Below are positions 6,904-16,073 of a DNA stretch of 64,000 nt, piece after piece (position 1 is the stretch's first letter; each line of letters starts with the position of its first letter). Origin of the DNA: an uncultured Collinsella sp. (lineage in GTDB: Bacteria > Actinomycetota > Coriobacteriia > Coriobacteriales > Coriobacteriaceae). The stretch lies in contig CAKUBM010000001.1 of NCBI GenBank assembly GCA_934643145.1, positions 1 through 64,000 on the forward strand. The letters are read 5' to 3'. Position numbers and translations under genes: made by a program. Under the pieces are notes generated by a model. It saw only the letters and a program-made list of their open reading frames with translations. It did no database searches and was not told the origin of the DNA.

Positions 6904-8118
6904 ATGGCCGATAAGATCCAGTGGGCGGGCAACACGATGCCCAAGAGCGATGACAAGCACTTGGGAATCATGAGCCTCGACCACGTGAAGAAGGCCCGCG
7001 CCTTCCACCAGTCGTTTCCCCAGTACACCGTCACTCCGCTTGCCCGCCTGGATGGCCAGGCCGCGCGCCTGGGCCTGTCCAACTTGTGCGTTAAGGACGA
7101 GAGCTATCGCTTTGGTCTCAACGCCTTTAAGGTTCTGGGCGGTTCGTTTGCCATGGCCAACTACATTGCCGACGAGACCGGCAAGGACGTTGCCGAGTGC
7201 ACCTTCGATTACCTGACCTCCGATCAGCTTGCCAAGGACTTTGGCCAGGCCACCTTCTTTACCGCCACCGACGGCAACCATGGCCGCGGCGTGGCATGGG
7301 CTGCCAACAAGCTGGGCCAGAAAGCCGTCGTGCACATGCCCAAGGGTTCCACCAAGCCTCGCTTTGATAACATCGCCGCCGAGGGCGCCACGGTGACCAT
7401 CGAAGAGGTCAACTACGACGAGTGCGTGCGCATGGCCGCCGCCGAGGCCGATGCCTGCGAGCGCGGCGTCATCGTCCAGGACACCGCCTGGGAAGGCTAC
7501 GAGAAGATCCCGTCCTGGATCATGGAGGGCTACGGCACCATGGCTTCCGAGGCTGCCGAGCAGCTGCGCGAGATGGCCATCAACCGCCCGACGCACGTCT
7601 TTGTCCAGGCTGGCGTGGGTTCGCTCGCCGGCGCCGTGGTGGGCTACTTCACCAACCTCTATCCCGATAACCCGCCGACCTTTGTCGTGGTCGAGTGCGC
7701 TCCGGCCGCCTGCCTGTACAAGGGCGCTGCCGCCGGCGACGGCGACCCGCGCATCGTGGACGGCGACATGCCCTCCATCATGGCCGGTCTGTGCTGCGGC
7801 GAGCCCAACATCCTGGGCTGGGATATCCTGCGCAACCACACCACCGCCTTCGTGTCCTGTCCCGACTGGGTCACCGCTCGCGGCATGCGCACCCTGGGCG
7901 CTCCCGAGAAGGGCGATCCGCGCGTCATCTCCGGCGAGTCCGGCGCTGTGACCACCGGCCTGGTCGAGACCCTCATGCTCGATCCCGAGTACGCCGAGCT
8001 CAAGGAGCTCATCGGCCTGGACAAGACGAGCTCCGTGCTCTGCTTCTCCACCGAGGGCGATACTGACCCCGACCAGTATCGCCGCATCGTCTGGGAGGGC
8101 GAGTACCCCACCTGCTAG
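6904..8118 (+). CDS. ygeX: Diaminopropionate ammonia-lyase
   Basis: PLP-dependent fold-type II lyase, 404 aa, the usual length. It converts 2,3-diaminopropionate to pyruvate and ammonia. The PLP lysine is K76 in the diagnostic stretch RFGLNAFKVLGG, and the glycine-rich phosphate loop region (QAGVGSLAGAVVGYF) follows near 235. AAGGAG lies ten bases before the ATG. It opens the cluster ygeX-ygeY-ygeW. The same set occurs in gut bacteria and E. coli with genes for anaerobic purine/uric acid breakdown, where diaminopropionate is an intermediate. The twin operators upstream suggest control by the divergent YheO-type protein. Confidence 0.95.
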   Translation: MADKIQWAGNTMPKSDDKHLGIMSLDHVKKARAFHQSFPQYTVTPLARLDGQAARLGLSNLCVKDESYRFGLNAFKVLGGSFAMANYIADETGKDVAECTFDYLTSDQLAKDFGQATFFTATDGNHGRGVAWAANKLGQKAVVHMPKGSTKPRFDNIAAEGATVTIEEVNYDECVRMAAAEADACERGVIVQDTAWEGYEKIPSWIMEGYGTMASEAAEQLREMAINRPTHVFVQAGVGSLAGAVVGYFTNLYPDNPPTFVVVECAPAACLYKGAAAGDGDPRIVDGDMPSIMAGLCCGEPNILGWDILRNHTTAFVSCPDWVTARGMRTLGAPEKGDPRVISGESGAVTTGLVETLMLDPEYAELKELIGLDKTSSVLCFSTEGDTDPDQYRRIVWEGEYPTC

Positions 8119-8142
8119 CAGACTGACCTGTCCGGAGGCAGC

Positions 8143-8242
8143 CGGAGGACTTTACTCCCTGCTCGGACAGTCCTGCTCGCACGGAGAGCACATTAAGTGC
8201 TCTCCGGCTCGTGCGGAACTCGCGACGGAGCAAAGTCCTCCG
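8143..8242. repeat. Nested palindromic element between ygeX and ygeY
   Basis: Outer 11-bp perfect arms CGGAGGACTTT (8143-8153) and AAAGTCCTCCG (8232-8242) extend by four more pairs after one mismatch. Inside is a second perfect 10-bp stem, CGGAGAGCAC (8182-8191) with GTGCTCTCCG (8197-8206), around the loop ATTAA. The roughly 100-nt structure could tune mRNA stability between the two genes or be a dispersed repeat; a T run is lacking, so it is not a classic terminator. Confidence 0.7.
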
Positions 8243-8355
8243 TCCGCCTCCTATGGTTACTTGCTTGTGGAGTGCTCGACCTCACGCTGCTTGGCACAAG
8301 TGATCTATCTGAAATATCTACCTGTAGGTAAACCCTTGTAGAAAGGTTGACTGTT

Positions 8356-9741
8356 ATGACTAAAGAACTCGATTTTGATGCCATTAAGGCTGCGGCTGAG
8401 TCTCATCGTGCTGATATGACGCGTTTTCTTCGCGCCATGATCTCGCACCCCTCTGAGTCCTGCGAGGAGGGCGAGGTTGTCGCTTGCATCAAGGCCGAGA
8501 TGGAGAGCCTTGGCTATGACGAGGTCAAGGTCGACGGCCTGGGCAACGTTATGGGCTTTATGGGCGAGGGCGACAAGATCATCGCCATCGACTCTCACAT
8601 CGACACCGTCGGCATCGGCAACATCGAGAACTGGGATGCCGATCCCTATGAGGGCTACGAGACCGACGAGATCATCTACGGCCGCGGCGGCTCCGACCAG
8701 GAGGGCGGCATGGCTTCTGCTACCTACGCTGCCAAGATGATGAAGGACATGGGCCTCATCCCCGAGGGCTATAAGATCATGGTCGTCGGCACCGTCCAGG
8801 AAGAGGACTGCGACGGCATGTGCTGGCAGTACATCTACAACAAGGACGGCATTAAGCCCGAGTTCGTCATTTCCACCGAGCCCACCGACGGCGGCATCTA
8901 TCGCGGTCACCGCGGCCGCATGGAGATCCGCGTCGACGTTCACGGCACCTCCTGCCACGGCTCCGCTCCCGACCGCGGCGACAACGCCATCTACAAGATG
9001 GCCGACATCATCGCCGACGTCCGCGCCCTCAACAACAACGGCTGCGACGAGTCGACCGACATCAAGGGCCTCGTCAAGATGCTCGACCCCAAGTACAACC
9101 CCGAGCACTTTGAGGATGCCCGCTTCCTGGGTCGCGGCACCTGCACCGTCAGCCAGATCTTCTACACCAGCCCCAGCCGCTGCGCCGTGGCCGATTCCTG
9201 CGCCATCTCCATCGACCGTCGCATGACCGCCGGTGAGACCTGGGAGTCCTGCCTGGACGAGATCCGCAACCTGCCGGCCGCCAAGAAGTACGGCGACGAC
9301 GTGAAGGTTTCCATGTACATGTACGACCGTCCGTCCTGGACCGGCGAGGTCTACGAGACCGAGGCTTACTTCCCCACGTGGATCAACAAGGAGACCGCTC
9401 CGCACGTCAAGGCCCTCGTCGACGCCCACAAGGCCATGTTCGGTGACGAGCGCATCGGCTGCGAGCCCAGCATGGACAAGCGCACCGGTCGTCCGCTGTG
9501 CGACAAGTGGACCTTCTCCACGAACTGCGTTTCCATCCAGGGCCGCTACGGCATCCCCTGCGTGGGCTTTGGCCCGGGTGCCGAGTCTCAGGCTCACGCT
9601 CCCAACGAGGTCACCTACAAGGACGACCTGGTCACCGCTGCCGCCATGTATGTGGCTGCCCTGAACCTCTACGATCCGAGCCAGGCCGATGGCGACGCCA
9701 CCGTGTTCCGCGCCGGTCTGACCAACAACAAGATCGACTAG
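8356..9741 (+). CDS. ygeY: YgeY family M20-type metallohydrolase, 461 aa
   Basis: Zinc-dependent M20/ArgE/DapE-like hydrolase. Metal-site signatures are visible: DSHIDTV (near 80), [10 protein letters not shown] with the bridging aspartate (near 115), QEEDCDG (near 155) and a late histidine in SQAHAPNE. In the purine-degradation cluster YgeY is thought to hydrolyse an acylated or ureido intermediate; its exact substrate here is not shown by sequence. The start is the ATG behind AGAAAGG; an in-frame TTG nine bases upstream is less well placed. It lies between ygeX and ygeW on the same strand, behind the nested palindrome. Confidence 0.92.
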   Translation: MTKELDFDAIKAAAESHRADMTRFLRAMISHPSESCEEGEVVACIKAEMESLGYDEVKVDGLGNVMGFMGEGDKIIAIDSHIDTVGIGNIENWDADPYEGYETDEIIYGRGGSDQEGGMASATYAAKMMKDMGLIPEGYKIMVVGTVQEEDCDGMCWQYIYNKDGIKPEFVISTEPTDGGIYRGHRGRMEIRVDVHGTSCHGSAPDRGDNAIYKMADIIADVRALNNNGCDESTDIKGLVKMLDPKYNPEHFEDARFLGRGTCTVSQIFYTSPSRCAVADSCAISIDRRMTAGETWESCLDEIRNLPAAKKYGDDVKVSMYMYDRPSWTGEVYETEAYFPTWINKETAPHVKALVDAHKAMFGDERIGCEPSMDKRTGRPLCDKWTFSTNCVSIQGRYGIPCVGFGPGAESQAHAPNEVTYKDDLVTAAAMYVAALNLYDPSQADGDATVFRAGLTNNKID

Positions 9742-9945
9742 TCCCATTCCTCGATTTTGTTGAGCCGGGGGCCGCTCGTGTCCCCGGCACCCCCCCCCGT
9801 TGACTTGGGGCCCGCGGTCGTTATCTCCCATGCTTCCTCAACGGTAGCGGGTCCTCGTCATAGTGCTCGGCATGTTCTAGCCACACGCGCATGCCGGAGC
9901 ATATCTACTCATTGCGATCGTTTCATCTTTGGAAAGGATATTTAC

Positions 9946-11148
9946 ATGGACGCTAAGTTTACCGAGCTCGTCGAGCAGCTGAACGGCCTCGATTTTAAGG
10001 GCATGTACGGCAGCGACTTCCTGCACACCTGGGATAAGACCACCGATGAGCTCAAGGCGCTCTATATCGTCGCCGACGCCCTGCGCGAGCTGCGCGAGAA
10101 CAACGTTTCGTCCAAGATCTTCGACTCGGGCCTGGCTGTCTCGCTGTTCCGCGACAACTCCACCCGTACGCGTTTCTCCTTCTCTAAGGCCGCCAACCTG
10201 CTCGGCCTTGAGCTGCAGGACCTGGACGAGAAGAAGTCCCAGATCGCTCACGGCGAGACCGTCCGCGAGACCGCTACCATGATCTCCTTCATGGCCGACG
10301 TCATCGGCATCCGCGACGACATGTACATCGGCAAGGGCGACGCCTACATGGCCGAGGTCTCCGAGTCCGTGCAGCAGGCCTATGAGGATGGCGTTCTGGA
10401 TCACCGTCCCACGCTCATCTCCCTGCAGTCCGATTCCGACCACCCCACGCAGTCCTCTGCCGACATGCTCTACCTCATCAACGAGTTTGGCGGTCTTGAG
10501 AACCTCAAGGGCAAAAAGGTTGCCGTCACCTGGGCCTATTCGCCCTCTTACGGCAAGCCGCTGTCCTGCCCGCAGTCGCTGATCAGCCTGCTGCCCCGTT
10601 TTGGCATGGACGTCACCCTGGCCCACCCCGAGGGCTACGACCTCATGCCCGAGGTCGTCGAGCGCGCCAAGGGCTATGCCGCCGAATCCGGCACCACCTT
10701 TAAGCAGGTCAACACCATGGCCGAGGCCTTCGAGGGCGCCGACATCGTGATCCCCAAGAGCTGGGCTCCGTTTGCCGCCATGGAGAAGCGCACCAACCTG
10801 TACGCCGAGGGCGACGACGCCGGCATCGCTGCGCTCGAGAAGGAGCTGCTCGCTCAGAACGCCACCCATCAGGACTGGTGCTCCACGACCGAGCTCATGG
10901 AGAAGACCGCCAACGGCCAGGACACCATCTTTATGCACCCGCTGCCCGCCGACATCTCCGGTGTCTCCTGCGAGCACGGCGAGGTCAACGCCGACGTCTT
11001 CGACATGCACCGTGTGGGCATGTACAAGGAGGCTAGCTACAAGCCGTACGCCATCGCAGCCATGATGTTCCTGCAGAAGGTTGCCGATCCCGCCGCTACC
11101 CTCAAGGCCCTCGACGAGCGCAACACCGCCCGTTGGTTCCAGGCCTAA
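9946..11148 (+). CDS. ygeW: YgeW carbamoyltransferase, 400 aa
   Basis: Aspartate/ornithine carbamoyltransferase superfamily. The carbamoyl-phosphate motif STRTR appears in DNSTRTRFSF near residue 66, and the conserved HPLPAD motif lies near 330. The length matches YgeW (close to 400) rather than OTC. The start is the ATG after GGAAAGG; a longer frame upstream lacks supporting signals. YgeW belongs to the ygeX/ygeY/ygeW module of anaerobic purine breakdown, where carbamoyl transfer can yield carbamoyl phosphate for ATP. A C-rich tract and a weak GC hairpin occupy the 204-bp gap before it. Confidence 0.93.
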   Translation: MDAKFTELVEQLNGLDFKGMYGSDFLHTWDKTTDELKALYIVADALRELRENNVSSKIFDSGLAVSLFRDNSTRTRFSFSKAANLLGLELQDLDEKKSQIAHGETVRETATMISFMADVIGIRDDMYIGKGDAYMAEVSESVQQAYEDGVLDHRPTLISLQSDSDHPTQSSADMLYLINEFGGLENLKGKKVAVTWAYSPSYGKPLSCPQSLISLLPRFGMDVTLAHPEGYDLMPEVVERAKGYAAESGTTFKQVNTMAEAFEGADIVIPKSWAPFAAMEKRTNLYAEGDDAGIAALEKELLAQNATHQDWCSTTELMEKTANGQDTIFMHPLPADISGVSCEHGEVNADVFDMHRVGMYKEASYKPYAIAAMMFLQKVADPAATLKALDERNTARWFQA

Positions 11149-11171
11149 AGCCGCGCTGAGGTAAGCCATGT

Positions 11172-11210
11172 AAAGGGGGCGCTCTGCCAACCGGCGGGGT
11201 GCCCCTTTTT
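11172..11210 (+). terminator. Terminator after ygeW
   Basis: AAAGGGG (11172-11178) pairs with CCCCTTT (11202-11208) followed by a T run. It separates ygeW from mocA, so the second half of the cluster probably has its own promoter or depends on read-through. Confidence 0.7.
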
Positions 11211-11297
11211 GCATCGTGGGCGTGCGGGATAAGCGCTTTCGATGTAGATGCCCCGCGACGCGAGTTATGGGTACGATGGTTTCAGGGAGGTATCGCC

Positions 11298-11912
11298 ATG
11301 AAACTTGGTTGCGTCATTATGGCTTCGGGCGAGGGCAAGCGGTTTGGCTCTAACAAGATGCTTGCCGATATCTATGGCAAGCCGCTGATTGCCCGGACTA
11401 TCGATTCGGTTCCCCGGGGCTTTGACGTTGTGGTTTCGACGCGTTGGCCCGAGGTCGCTCAGATTTGCGAGGACAAGCATTGCCCGCGCGTGCTGCACGA
11501 TGGCGGGCTGCGCAGCGAAAGCGTCCGTGCGGGCCTTTCGTGGGGAGTCGAACGCAACTGGAAAGGTTGCCTCTTTTTGCCGGGCGACCAGCCGCTCGTG
11601 AGTTCGGATTCTTTTGAGGCTATGGTTCGTGCATTTGACGAGCGTGGCCGCAAGCATCCGGTGCGTCTTGCGTGCAACGGTGAGCCTTCGAGCCCGGTGC
11701 TCTTTCCGGCGGAACTGTTCGATGCACTTATGTGTCTTGAGGGCAAGGACGGTGGCGGTTCGATCCTCGGGGACCGTATCGACGTGGTGCTGGTCGAGGC
11801 GCGTGCCTACGAGCTGTGGGACGTCGATACCGCCAAGGGACAGCAACGCATAACGGAGCATATCGCCGCCTGCTCGTATTTTGATCGCGTGGCCAACTGC
11901 ATCAATCAATAA
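11298..11912 (+). CDS. mocA: MocA-like molybdenum cofactor nucleotidyltransferase, 204 aa
   Basis: NTP-transferase fold of the MobA/MocA/YgfJ type. The N-terminal nucleotide-binding signature is MASGEGKRFGSNKML with GKPLI, and the middle holds LPGDQPLV (near 95) with the metal-binding aspartate. MocA adds CMP to molybdopterin to make the MCD form of the cofactor used by molybdenum hydroxylases. AGGGAGG precedes the ATG. It lies immediately upstream of hyuA (9-bp gap), with YqeB, YqeC and XdhC-type maturation proteins nearby. All of these point to a xanthine-dehydrogenase-like enzyme that is not in this window. Confidence 0.85.
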   Translation: MKLGCVIMASGEGKRFGSNKMLADIYGKPLIARTIDSVPRGFDVVVSTRWPEVAQICEDKHCPRVLHDGGLRSESVRAGLSWGVERNWKGCLFLPGDQPLVSSDSFEAMVRAFDERGRKHPVRLACNGEPSSPVLFPAELFDALMCLEGKDGGGSILGDRIDVVLVEARAYELWDVDTAKGQQRITEHIAACSYFDRVANCINQ

Positions 11913-11921
11913 GGAGCAATA

Positions 11922-13289
11922 ATGATCATCATCAAAAACGGCGCGCTCGTGACGCCACAGGGGCTTCGCCGCGCCGATCTTGCCATGGATGGCGATAAGA
12001 TCGTGCGGATTGCCGCGGCGATTGAGCCGGCCGAGGGCGATACCGTCGAGGATGCTGCGGGCTGCTGGGTGTTCCCGGGCTTTATCGATGGGCACACGCA
12101 CATGCAGTGCTGGACCGGCATGGATTGGACAGCCGATAGCTTTGAGACCGGCACGCGCGCGGCTGCCTGCGGCGGCACGACGACCATTGTGGACTACGCG
12201 ACGGCCGATCGCGGCGTGACCATGCCCGATGCCTTGGTCGAGTGGCATCATCGCGCCGACGGCACCTGCACCGCCAACTATGCTTTCCATATGGCGCTTG
12301 CCGAGTGGAATGAGCGCAACCGCGCCGATCTTTCGGCCATGCGCGAGGCGGGCGTGTCGTCGTTTAAGACCTACTTTGCCTACGACCATCTGCGCCTGGA
12401 CGATGCCGAGACGCTCGAGGTGCTGGAGGAGCTCAAGCGCGTGGGCGGTATCCTGTGCGTGCATTGCGAGAACGGCACGTTGGTCAACGCGCTGCAGAAG
12501 CGCGCGTTTGAGCAGGGTATCCACGGGCCCGAGGGCCATGCGCTCAGCCGTCCGGACGTGTGTGAGGCCGAGGCCGTGAGCCGCCTGCTGTATCTGGCGC
12601 ACTTGGCCGGGGACGCTCCGGTCAACGTGGTGCACCTTTCGACCAAGCTGGGGCTCGAGGCCATTCGCGCTGCCAAAGCGCGCGGGCAGAAGAACATCTA
12701 TGTCGAGACATGCCCTCAGTATCTGATGCTCGACGACACCTGCTACTTGGAGCAGGGCGAGGACGGCTTTGCGGGCGCCAAGTACGTGATGAGCCCGCCG
12801 CTGCGCCATGCCGGTGACCGTGCCGCGCTGCGCGAGGCGCTTGTGGCTGGCGAGATCGATACTATTGCGACCGATCATTGCAGCTTTAACCTGCACGGGC
12901 AAAAGGACCGAGGACGCGATGATTTCCGCGCGATTCCCAACGGCGGGCCCGGCGTGGAGCATCGTCCCGTTGCGATTGCCACGAGCTTTGAGGGACAGCT
13001 GGGTCCCGAGGATTTGTGTCGCTTGATGAGCGAGAATCCGGCGCGCGTTTTCGGCATGTATCCGCGCAAGGGCTGTCTTGCCGAGGGCGCCGATGCCGAC
13101 GTGTGCGTGTGGGATCCGTGCGCGCGTTGGACGATCAGCGCCGCGACGCAGCATCAGGCCGTGGACTACACGCCGCTCGAGGGCTTTGAGGCACATGGTC
13201 GCGCCAAGGCCGTGTTTGTGAACGGCGTGCTGGCGGCACGCGACGGCGAGCCCACCGGAGCCCAACCCGGCCGCTACGTGCCCCGCTAA
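11922..13289 (+). CDS. hyuA: Hydantoinase / dihydropyrimidinase family amidohydrolase
   Basis: 455-aa cyclic amidohydrolase. Metal ligands are visible: HTH in DGHTHMQ (near 60), the carboxylated lysine in SSFKTYFAY (near 148), the histidines of CVHCEN and VHLST, and the aspartate in ATDHCSF (near 313). HyuA-type enzymes open cyclic ureides such as hydantoins or dihydropyrimidines. Together with ygeX, ygeY, ygeW and molybdenum-cofactor genes it fits the gut purine/uric-acid degradation cluster, opening a purine-derived ring. AAGGAG lies before the ATG. It ends beside a palindrome shared with convergent yqeC. Confidence 0.9.
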   Translation: MIIIKNGALVTPQGLRRADLAMDGDKIVRIAAAIEPAEGDTVEDAAGCWVFPGFIDGHTHMQCWTGMDWTADSFETGTRAAACGGTTTIVDYATADRGVTMPDALVEWHHRADGTCTANYAFHMALAEWNERNRADLSAMREAGVSSFKTYFAYDHLRLDDAETLEVLEELKRVGGILCVHCENGTLVNALQKRAFEQGIHGPEGHALSRPDVCEAEAVSRLLYLAHLAGDAPVNVVHLSTKLGLEAIRAAKARGQKNIYVETCPQYLMLDDTCYLEQGEDGFAGAKYVMSPPLRHAGDRAALREALVAGEIDTIATDHCSFNLHGQKDRGRDDFRAIPNGGPGVEHRPVAIATSFEGQLGPEDLCRLMSENPARVFGMYPRKGCLAEGADADVCVWDPCARWTISAATQHQAVDYTPLEGFEAHGRAKAVFVNGVLAARDGEPTGAQPGRYVPR

Positions 13290-13302
13290 CAGGAAGACCG
13301 CC

Positions 13303-13375
13303 GGGGTAGCTAATTTGGGAGATGATTTTTTGGGACGGGGTGGCAAAAAGAGCCCCGTCCCAAATTAGCTACCCC
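13303..13375. terminator. Convergent terminator with overlapping alternative stems
   Basis: GGGGTAGCTAATTTGGGA (13303-13320) is perfectly complementary to 13358-13375. A second stem, TGGGACGGGG (13331-13340) with CCCCGTCCCA (13353-13362), shares part of the same right arm, so the two stems are partly mutually exclusive. It lies between convergent hyuA and yqeC, and the yqeC stop codon is inside the right arm. Bidirectional termination is the simplest role. Confidence 0.65.
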
Positions 13376-14106
13376 TGGAGGCTGGTGGCGATGAGGGGGC
13401 GGTTGAGGGCTGCCTCGAAGCGATCTGCCATTGTTGGGTCGGCAAGCGTGTCGGCTTGGTTGAGCATGACGCGTGCGGTGCTGAGCCCCAGCGCCTGCAT
13501 CTCGGCATTGAGCACCTGGGCGACGCGCTCGGGCGTGGCGACGTCGGTAGGCTCGCAGCCGCAGCGCTCGCAGAAGAGCTCGGGGCGGTGGACAACCTCG
13601 GCGACGGGCTTGCCCAGCCCCGAGGCGCCGACGACCCAGACAACGTTTGCCGTGGCGGCGGGAATTACCGGCTCCCAGGCGGCATGCGCCTTGAGCGGGA
13701 GTCGCTTGCTGCCATCTGCCTCGGCCAACACATAGTCAAAGCGCTGCGTCAGCTCGTTGGGCGGCTCGGCGGGGGCGGAGAGCTTGCCTGTCTCCGGGTC
13801 CAAAACACCCGCCTGGCAGATGCTTCCGCGGACAAGCCCCGCGCATGCCTCGCAGGTGCAGCCGGGAACATGTAGGGCCCCCGGCTTCCAAGGCGCGGCG
13901 TCCAGGCGACGGCTCGACCCGTCCCATGGCACGCCGGCGACGGGAAACATGTGCGTGGTGGTACAGAGGAGCACGCGGCCGCCGGTGCGCATGAGCTCGA
14001 GACCAAGCGTCTTCAGCAGCGTCGACTTGCCGCCACTGCCGATAATCGCGGTAATGCCCGGCTCGATCCTGAGCGCAGAGGCAAGATTGCCGCTAACCGT
14101 TTCCAT
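13369..14106 (-). CDS. yqeC: Selenium-dependent hydroxylase accessory protein YqeC
   Basis: 245 aa, typical for YqeC. The P-loop GSGGKSTLL lies near residue 23, followed by TTTHMF and a conserved VLAEADGSKRLPLKAH stretch characteristic of the family. YqeC is a putative NTPase required for maturation of selenium-containing molybdenum hydroxylases; its exact chemistry is not established. It is divergent from yqeB across about 100 bp containing TATAAT at 14120-14125 and an AT-rich block. It is convergent with hyuA. No hydroxylase, selD or selenium-transfer gene is in the window. Confidence 0.9.
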   Translation of the reverse strand: METVSGNLASALRIEPGITAIIGSGGKSTLLKTLGLELMRTGGRVLLCTTTHMFPVAGVPWDGSSRRLDAAPWKPGALHVPGCTCEACAGLVRGSICQAGVLDPETGKLSAPAEPPNELTQRFDYVLAEADGSKRLPLKAHAAWEPVIPAATANVVWVVGASGLGKPVAEVVHRPELFCERCGCEPTDVATPERVAQVLNAEMQALGLSTARVMLNQADTLADPTMADRFEAALNRPLIATSLQG

Positions 14107-14208
14107 CTGTTCACCGCCGTATAATACTGTGATAATAAATAATCATCAGAGTAGCGGCCGAACCGCTTTTGCTCTGCTCAAACCGTAGCACAGGGAGGTG
14201 TCCCGGGA

Positions 14209-15003
14209 ATGCTCGTTTATGTTCGCGGCGCCGGCGATATCGCCACGGGCGTCGCTGCCCGTTTGGTGCGCGCCGGCGTGTCGGTCGTTATGGCAGATAT
14301 CGCGGTTCCCACGTGCATCCGCCGCACGATCTGTTTTTGCGAGGCCATTCGCCTGGGCGAGGTCGAGGTCGAAGGCATTCGCGCTCGCTTGGCACAGACG
14401 CCGGCTGAGGCGCTTGCAATTACCGAGGCCGGAGACGTCGCCGTCGTGGTAGACCCCCAGGCTAAGATGCTCGACGAACTGAAGCCTGCTGCCGTGGTCG
14501 ACGCGATTCTGGCTAAGCGCAACTTGGGCACCATGCGCGATATGGCGCCTGTCGTCATCGCCGTAGGGCCGGGCTTTACCGCGCCGGTCGATTGCGACGC
14601 CGTGGTCGAGACCATGCGCGGTCATTTCCTCGGCCGCGTCATCACCCAAGGTTCGCCCCAGCCCAATACGGGCGTGCCGGGCATCATCGCCGGCTATGGC
14701 AAGGAGCGCGTTATCCACAGCCCCGCCGCCGGCGTGTTTAGGTCCGACCGCGCGATCGGCGACATCGTGAGTGCCGGAGACGTGATTGGCTACGCGGGCG
14801 ATACGCCCATGTGCACGCAGATCGATGGCTGTCTGCGCGGGCTTTTGGCGAACGGCGTGCAGGTGACTGAGGGCTTTAAATGCGCCGATGTCGATCCGCG
14901 CGGCGATGCCAGCTATATCAACTACATTTCGGACAAAGCGACGTCGGTCGGCGGCGGCGTGCTCGAGGCGCTCGCCATGCTCACCGGTGTATTTCAGGAA
15001 TAG
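14209..15003 (+). CDS. yqeB: Selenium-dependent molybdenum cofactor protein YqeB (EF2563 type)
   Basis: 264 aa, beginning with the family signature MLVYVRGAGDIATGVAARL (Rossmann-like, GAGD-A-G). The C-terminal half carries GPGFTAPVDCDAVVETMRG and QPNTGVPG, seen in EF2563-type proteins. The family co-occurs with SelD, YqeC and XdhC in genomes having selenium-dependent molybdenum hydroxylases. The ATG is preceded by CAGGGAGG. It is followed nine bases later by the XdhC-family gene, so the two are probably co-transcribed. The biochemical role is inferred from co-occurrence. Confidence 0.9.
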   Translation: MLVYVRGAGDIATGVAARLVRAGVSVVMADIAVPTCIRRTICFCEAIRLGEVEVEGIRARLAQTPAEALAITEAGDVAVVVDPQAKMLDELKPAAVVDAILAKRNLGTMRDMAPVVIAVGPGFTAPVDCDAVVETMRGHFLGRVITQGSPQPNTGVPGIIAGYGKERVIHSPAAGVFRSDRAIGDIVSAGDVIGYAGDTPMCTQIDGCLRGLLANGVQVTEGFKCADVDPRGDASYINYISDKATSVGGGVLEALAMLTGVFQE

Positions 15004-15012
15004 GAAGCGACG

Positions 15013-16056
15013 ATGGAAAAGCTCGATGTGGTGAATGCTGCGCTTGGCGCTCTGAAGGCTGGTAAGACGTGCGAGCTGGTGGTCGTGGCCGGCACGGCAG
15101 GGTCATCGCCGCGCGGCGTGGGCGCCTGGATGGCCGTCTTTGCCGATGGCAGCCAAGCGGGCACCATCGGCGGCGGCAAGATTGAGCTCTTTGCGCTGGA
15201 CGAGGCGCGCGAGCTGCTGGCCGCAGGTCAATCGCGTCTGGTCCGCTACACCATGGGCGGTGAGAACTCCGATACCGGCATGATCTGCGGCGGAGCCATC
15301 TGCCTGTGCTATCTGCACCTGGATGTATCGCAGGTGCCGTTGTTCCAGTCGGTTGCCGACGTCTTGGCATATCGACGCATCGGCGACTTCGTCATCGACT
15401 TTGAACCGTTTATCGCAAACGCGCTCGAGGGCGATGTGGCCGAGTACCATGGCGAGGAATCGCGCCATACCATAGCCGACTGCCCCGAGCTTTCGCTGGT
15501 GGAGGAGGGGAGTAAGGTCACCTACACCAACGCCGCCTCCGAGATTCCCCCGGCGCACATCGAGACGCTCTGCCCCGAGGGCCTGACCTATATCTTTGGC
15601 TGCGGCCACGTGGGTGCTGCGACGGCGCGGGTGCTCACGGCGGCGGGCTTTGCCGTCGTGGCTTGCGACGACCGCCCCGGCACACTGACCCCCGAATGGG
15701 TGCCCGGTGTCTACGACCGTCGTCTGGTCGACTACAAGAACCTGAGCAAGCAGTGCCCCATCGGCCCGCGTGACCTAGTGGTCGTCGCCACGGCGGGTCA
15801 CAAGTCCGATATCGACGTGGTGATTCAGGCCATGCACGCCAAGCCCGCCTATCTGGGCTGTCTGGGTTCGCGCCGCAAGACGGCCTTTGTGCGCGCCCGC
15901 CTGGAGCAGGAGGGCTTTACGCAGGACCAGATCGACGGGCTGCACCTGCCGATCGGCGTTGCCATCGAGGCCGAGGATCCCGAGGAGATTGCCATCTCCA
16001 TCGCTGCCGAGATGATCCACCTGCGCCGCACCAAGCTCGTCCCCCGCAAGCGCTAG
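15013..16056 (+). CDS. XdhC family molybdenum hydroxylase maturation protein, 347 aa
   Basis: An N-terminal XdhC/CoxI domain (about 15-85, VVVAGTAGSSPRGVGAWMAV with GGGKIE). A C-terminal XdhC Rossmann domain (about 190-320) has IFGCGHVGAATARVL and GSRRKTAFVRARL. XdhC binds molybdenum cofactor, oversees its sulfuration and inserts it into xanthine-dehydrogenase-type apoenzymes. It lies in tandem with yqeB. In complete clusters the hydroxylase subunits lie close by; here the gene is followed by a 67-bp palindromic element and then rplE, so the rest of the locus is missing or elsewhere. Confidence 0.88.
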   Translation: MEKLDVVNAALGALKAGKTCELVVVAGTAGSSPRGVGAWMAVFADGSQAGTIGGGKIELFALDEARELLAAGQSRLVRYTMGGENSDTGMICGGAICLCYLHLDVSQVPLFQSVADVLAYRRIGDFVIDFEPFIANALEGDVAEYHGEESRHTIADCPELSLVEEGSKVTYTNAASEIPPAHIETLCPEGLTYIFGCGHVGAATARVLTAAGFAVVACDDRPGTLTPEWVPGVYDRRLVDYKNLSKQCPIGPRDLVVVATAGHKSDIDVVIQAMHAKPAYLGCLGSRRKTAFVRARLEQEGFTQDQIDGLHLPIGVAIEAEDPEEIAISIAAEMIHLRRTKLVPRKR

Positions 16057-16073
16057 TCGCATCCCCATCAATA

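Noticed and set aside
11265..13346. 693-codon antisense frame spanning mocA and hyuA
   Set aside because: It covers two recognisable genes on the other strand and a terminator; its composition is that of a shadow frame.
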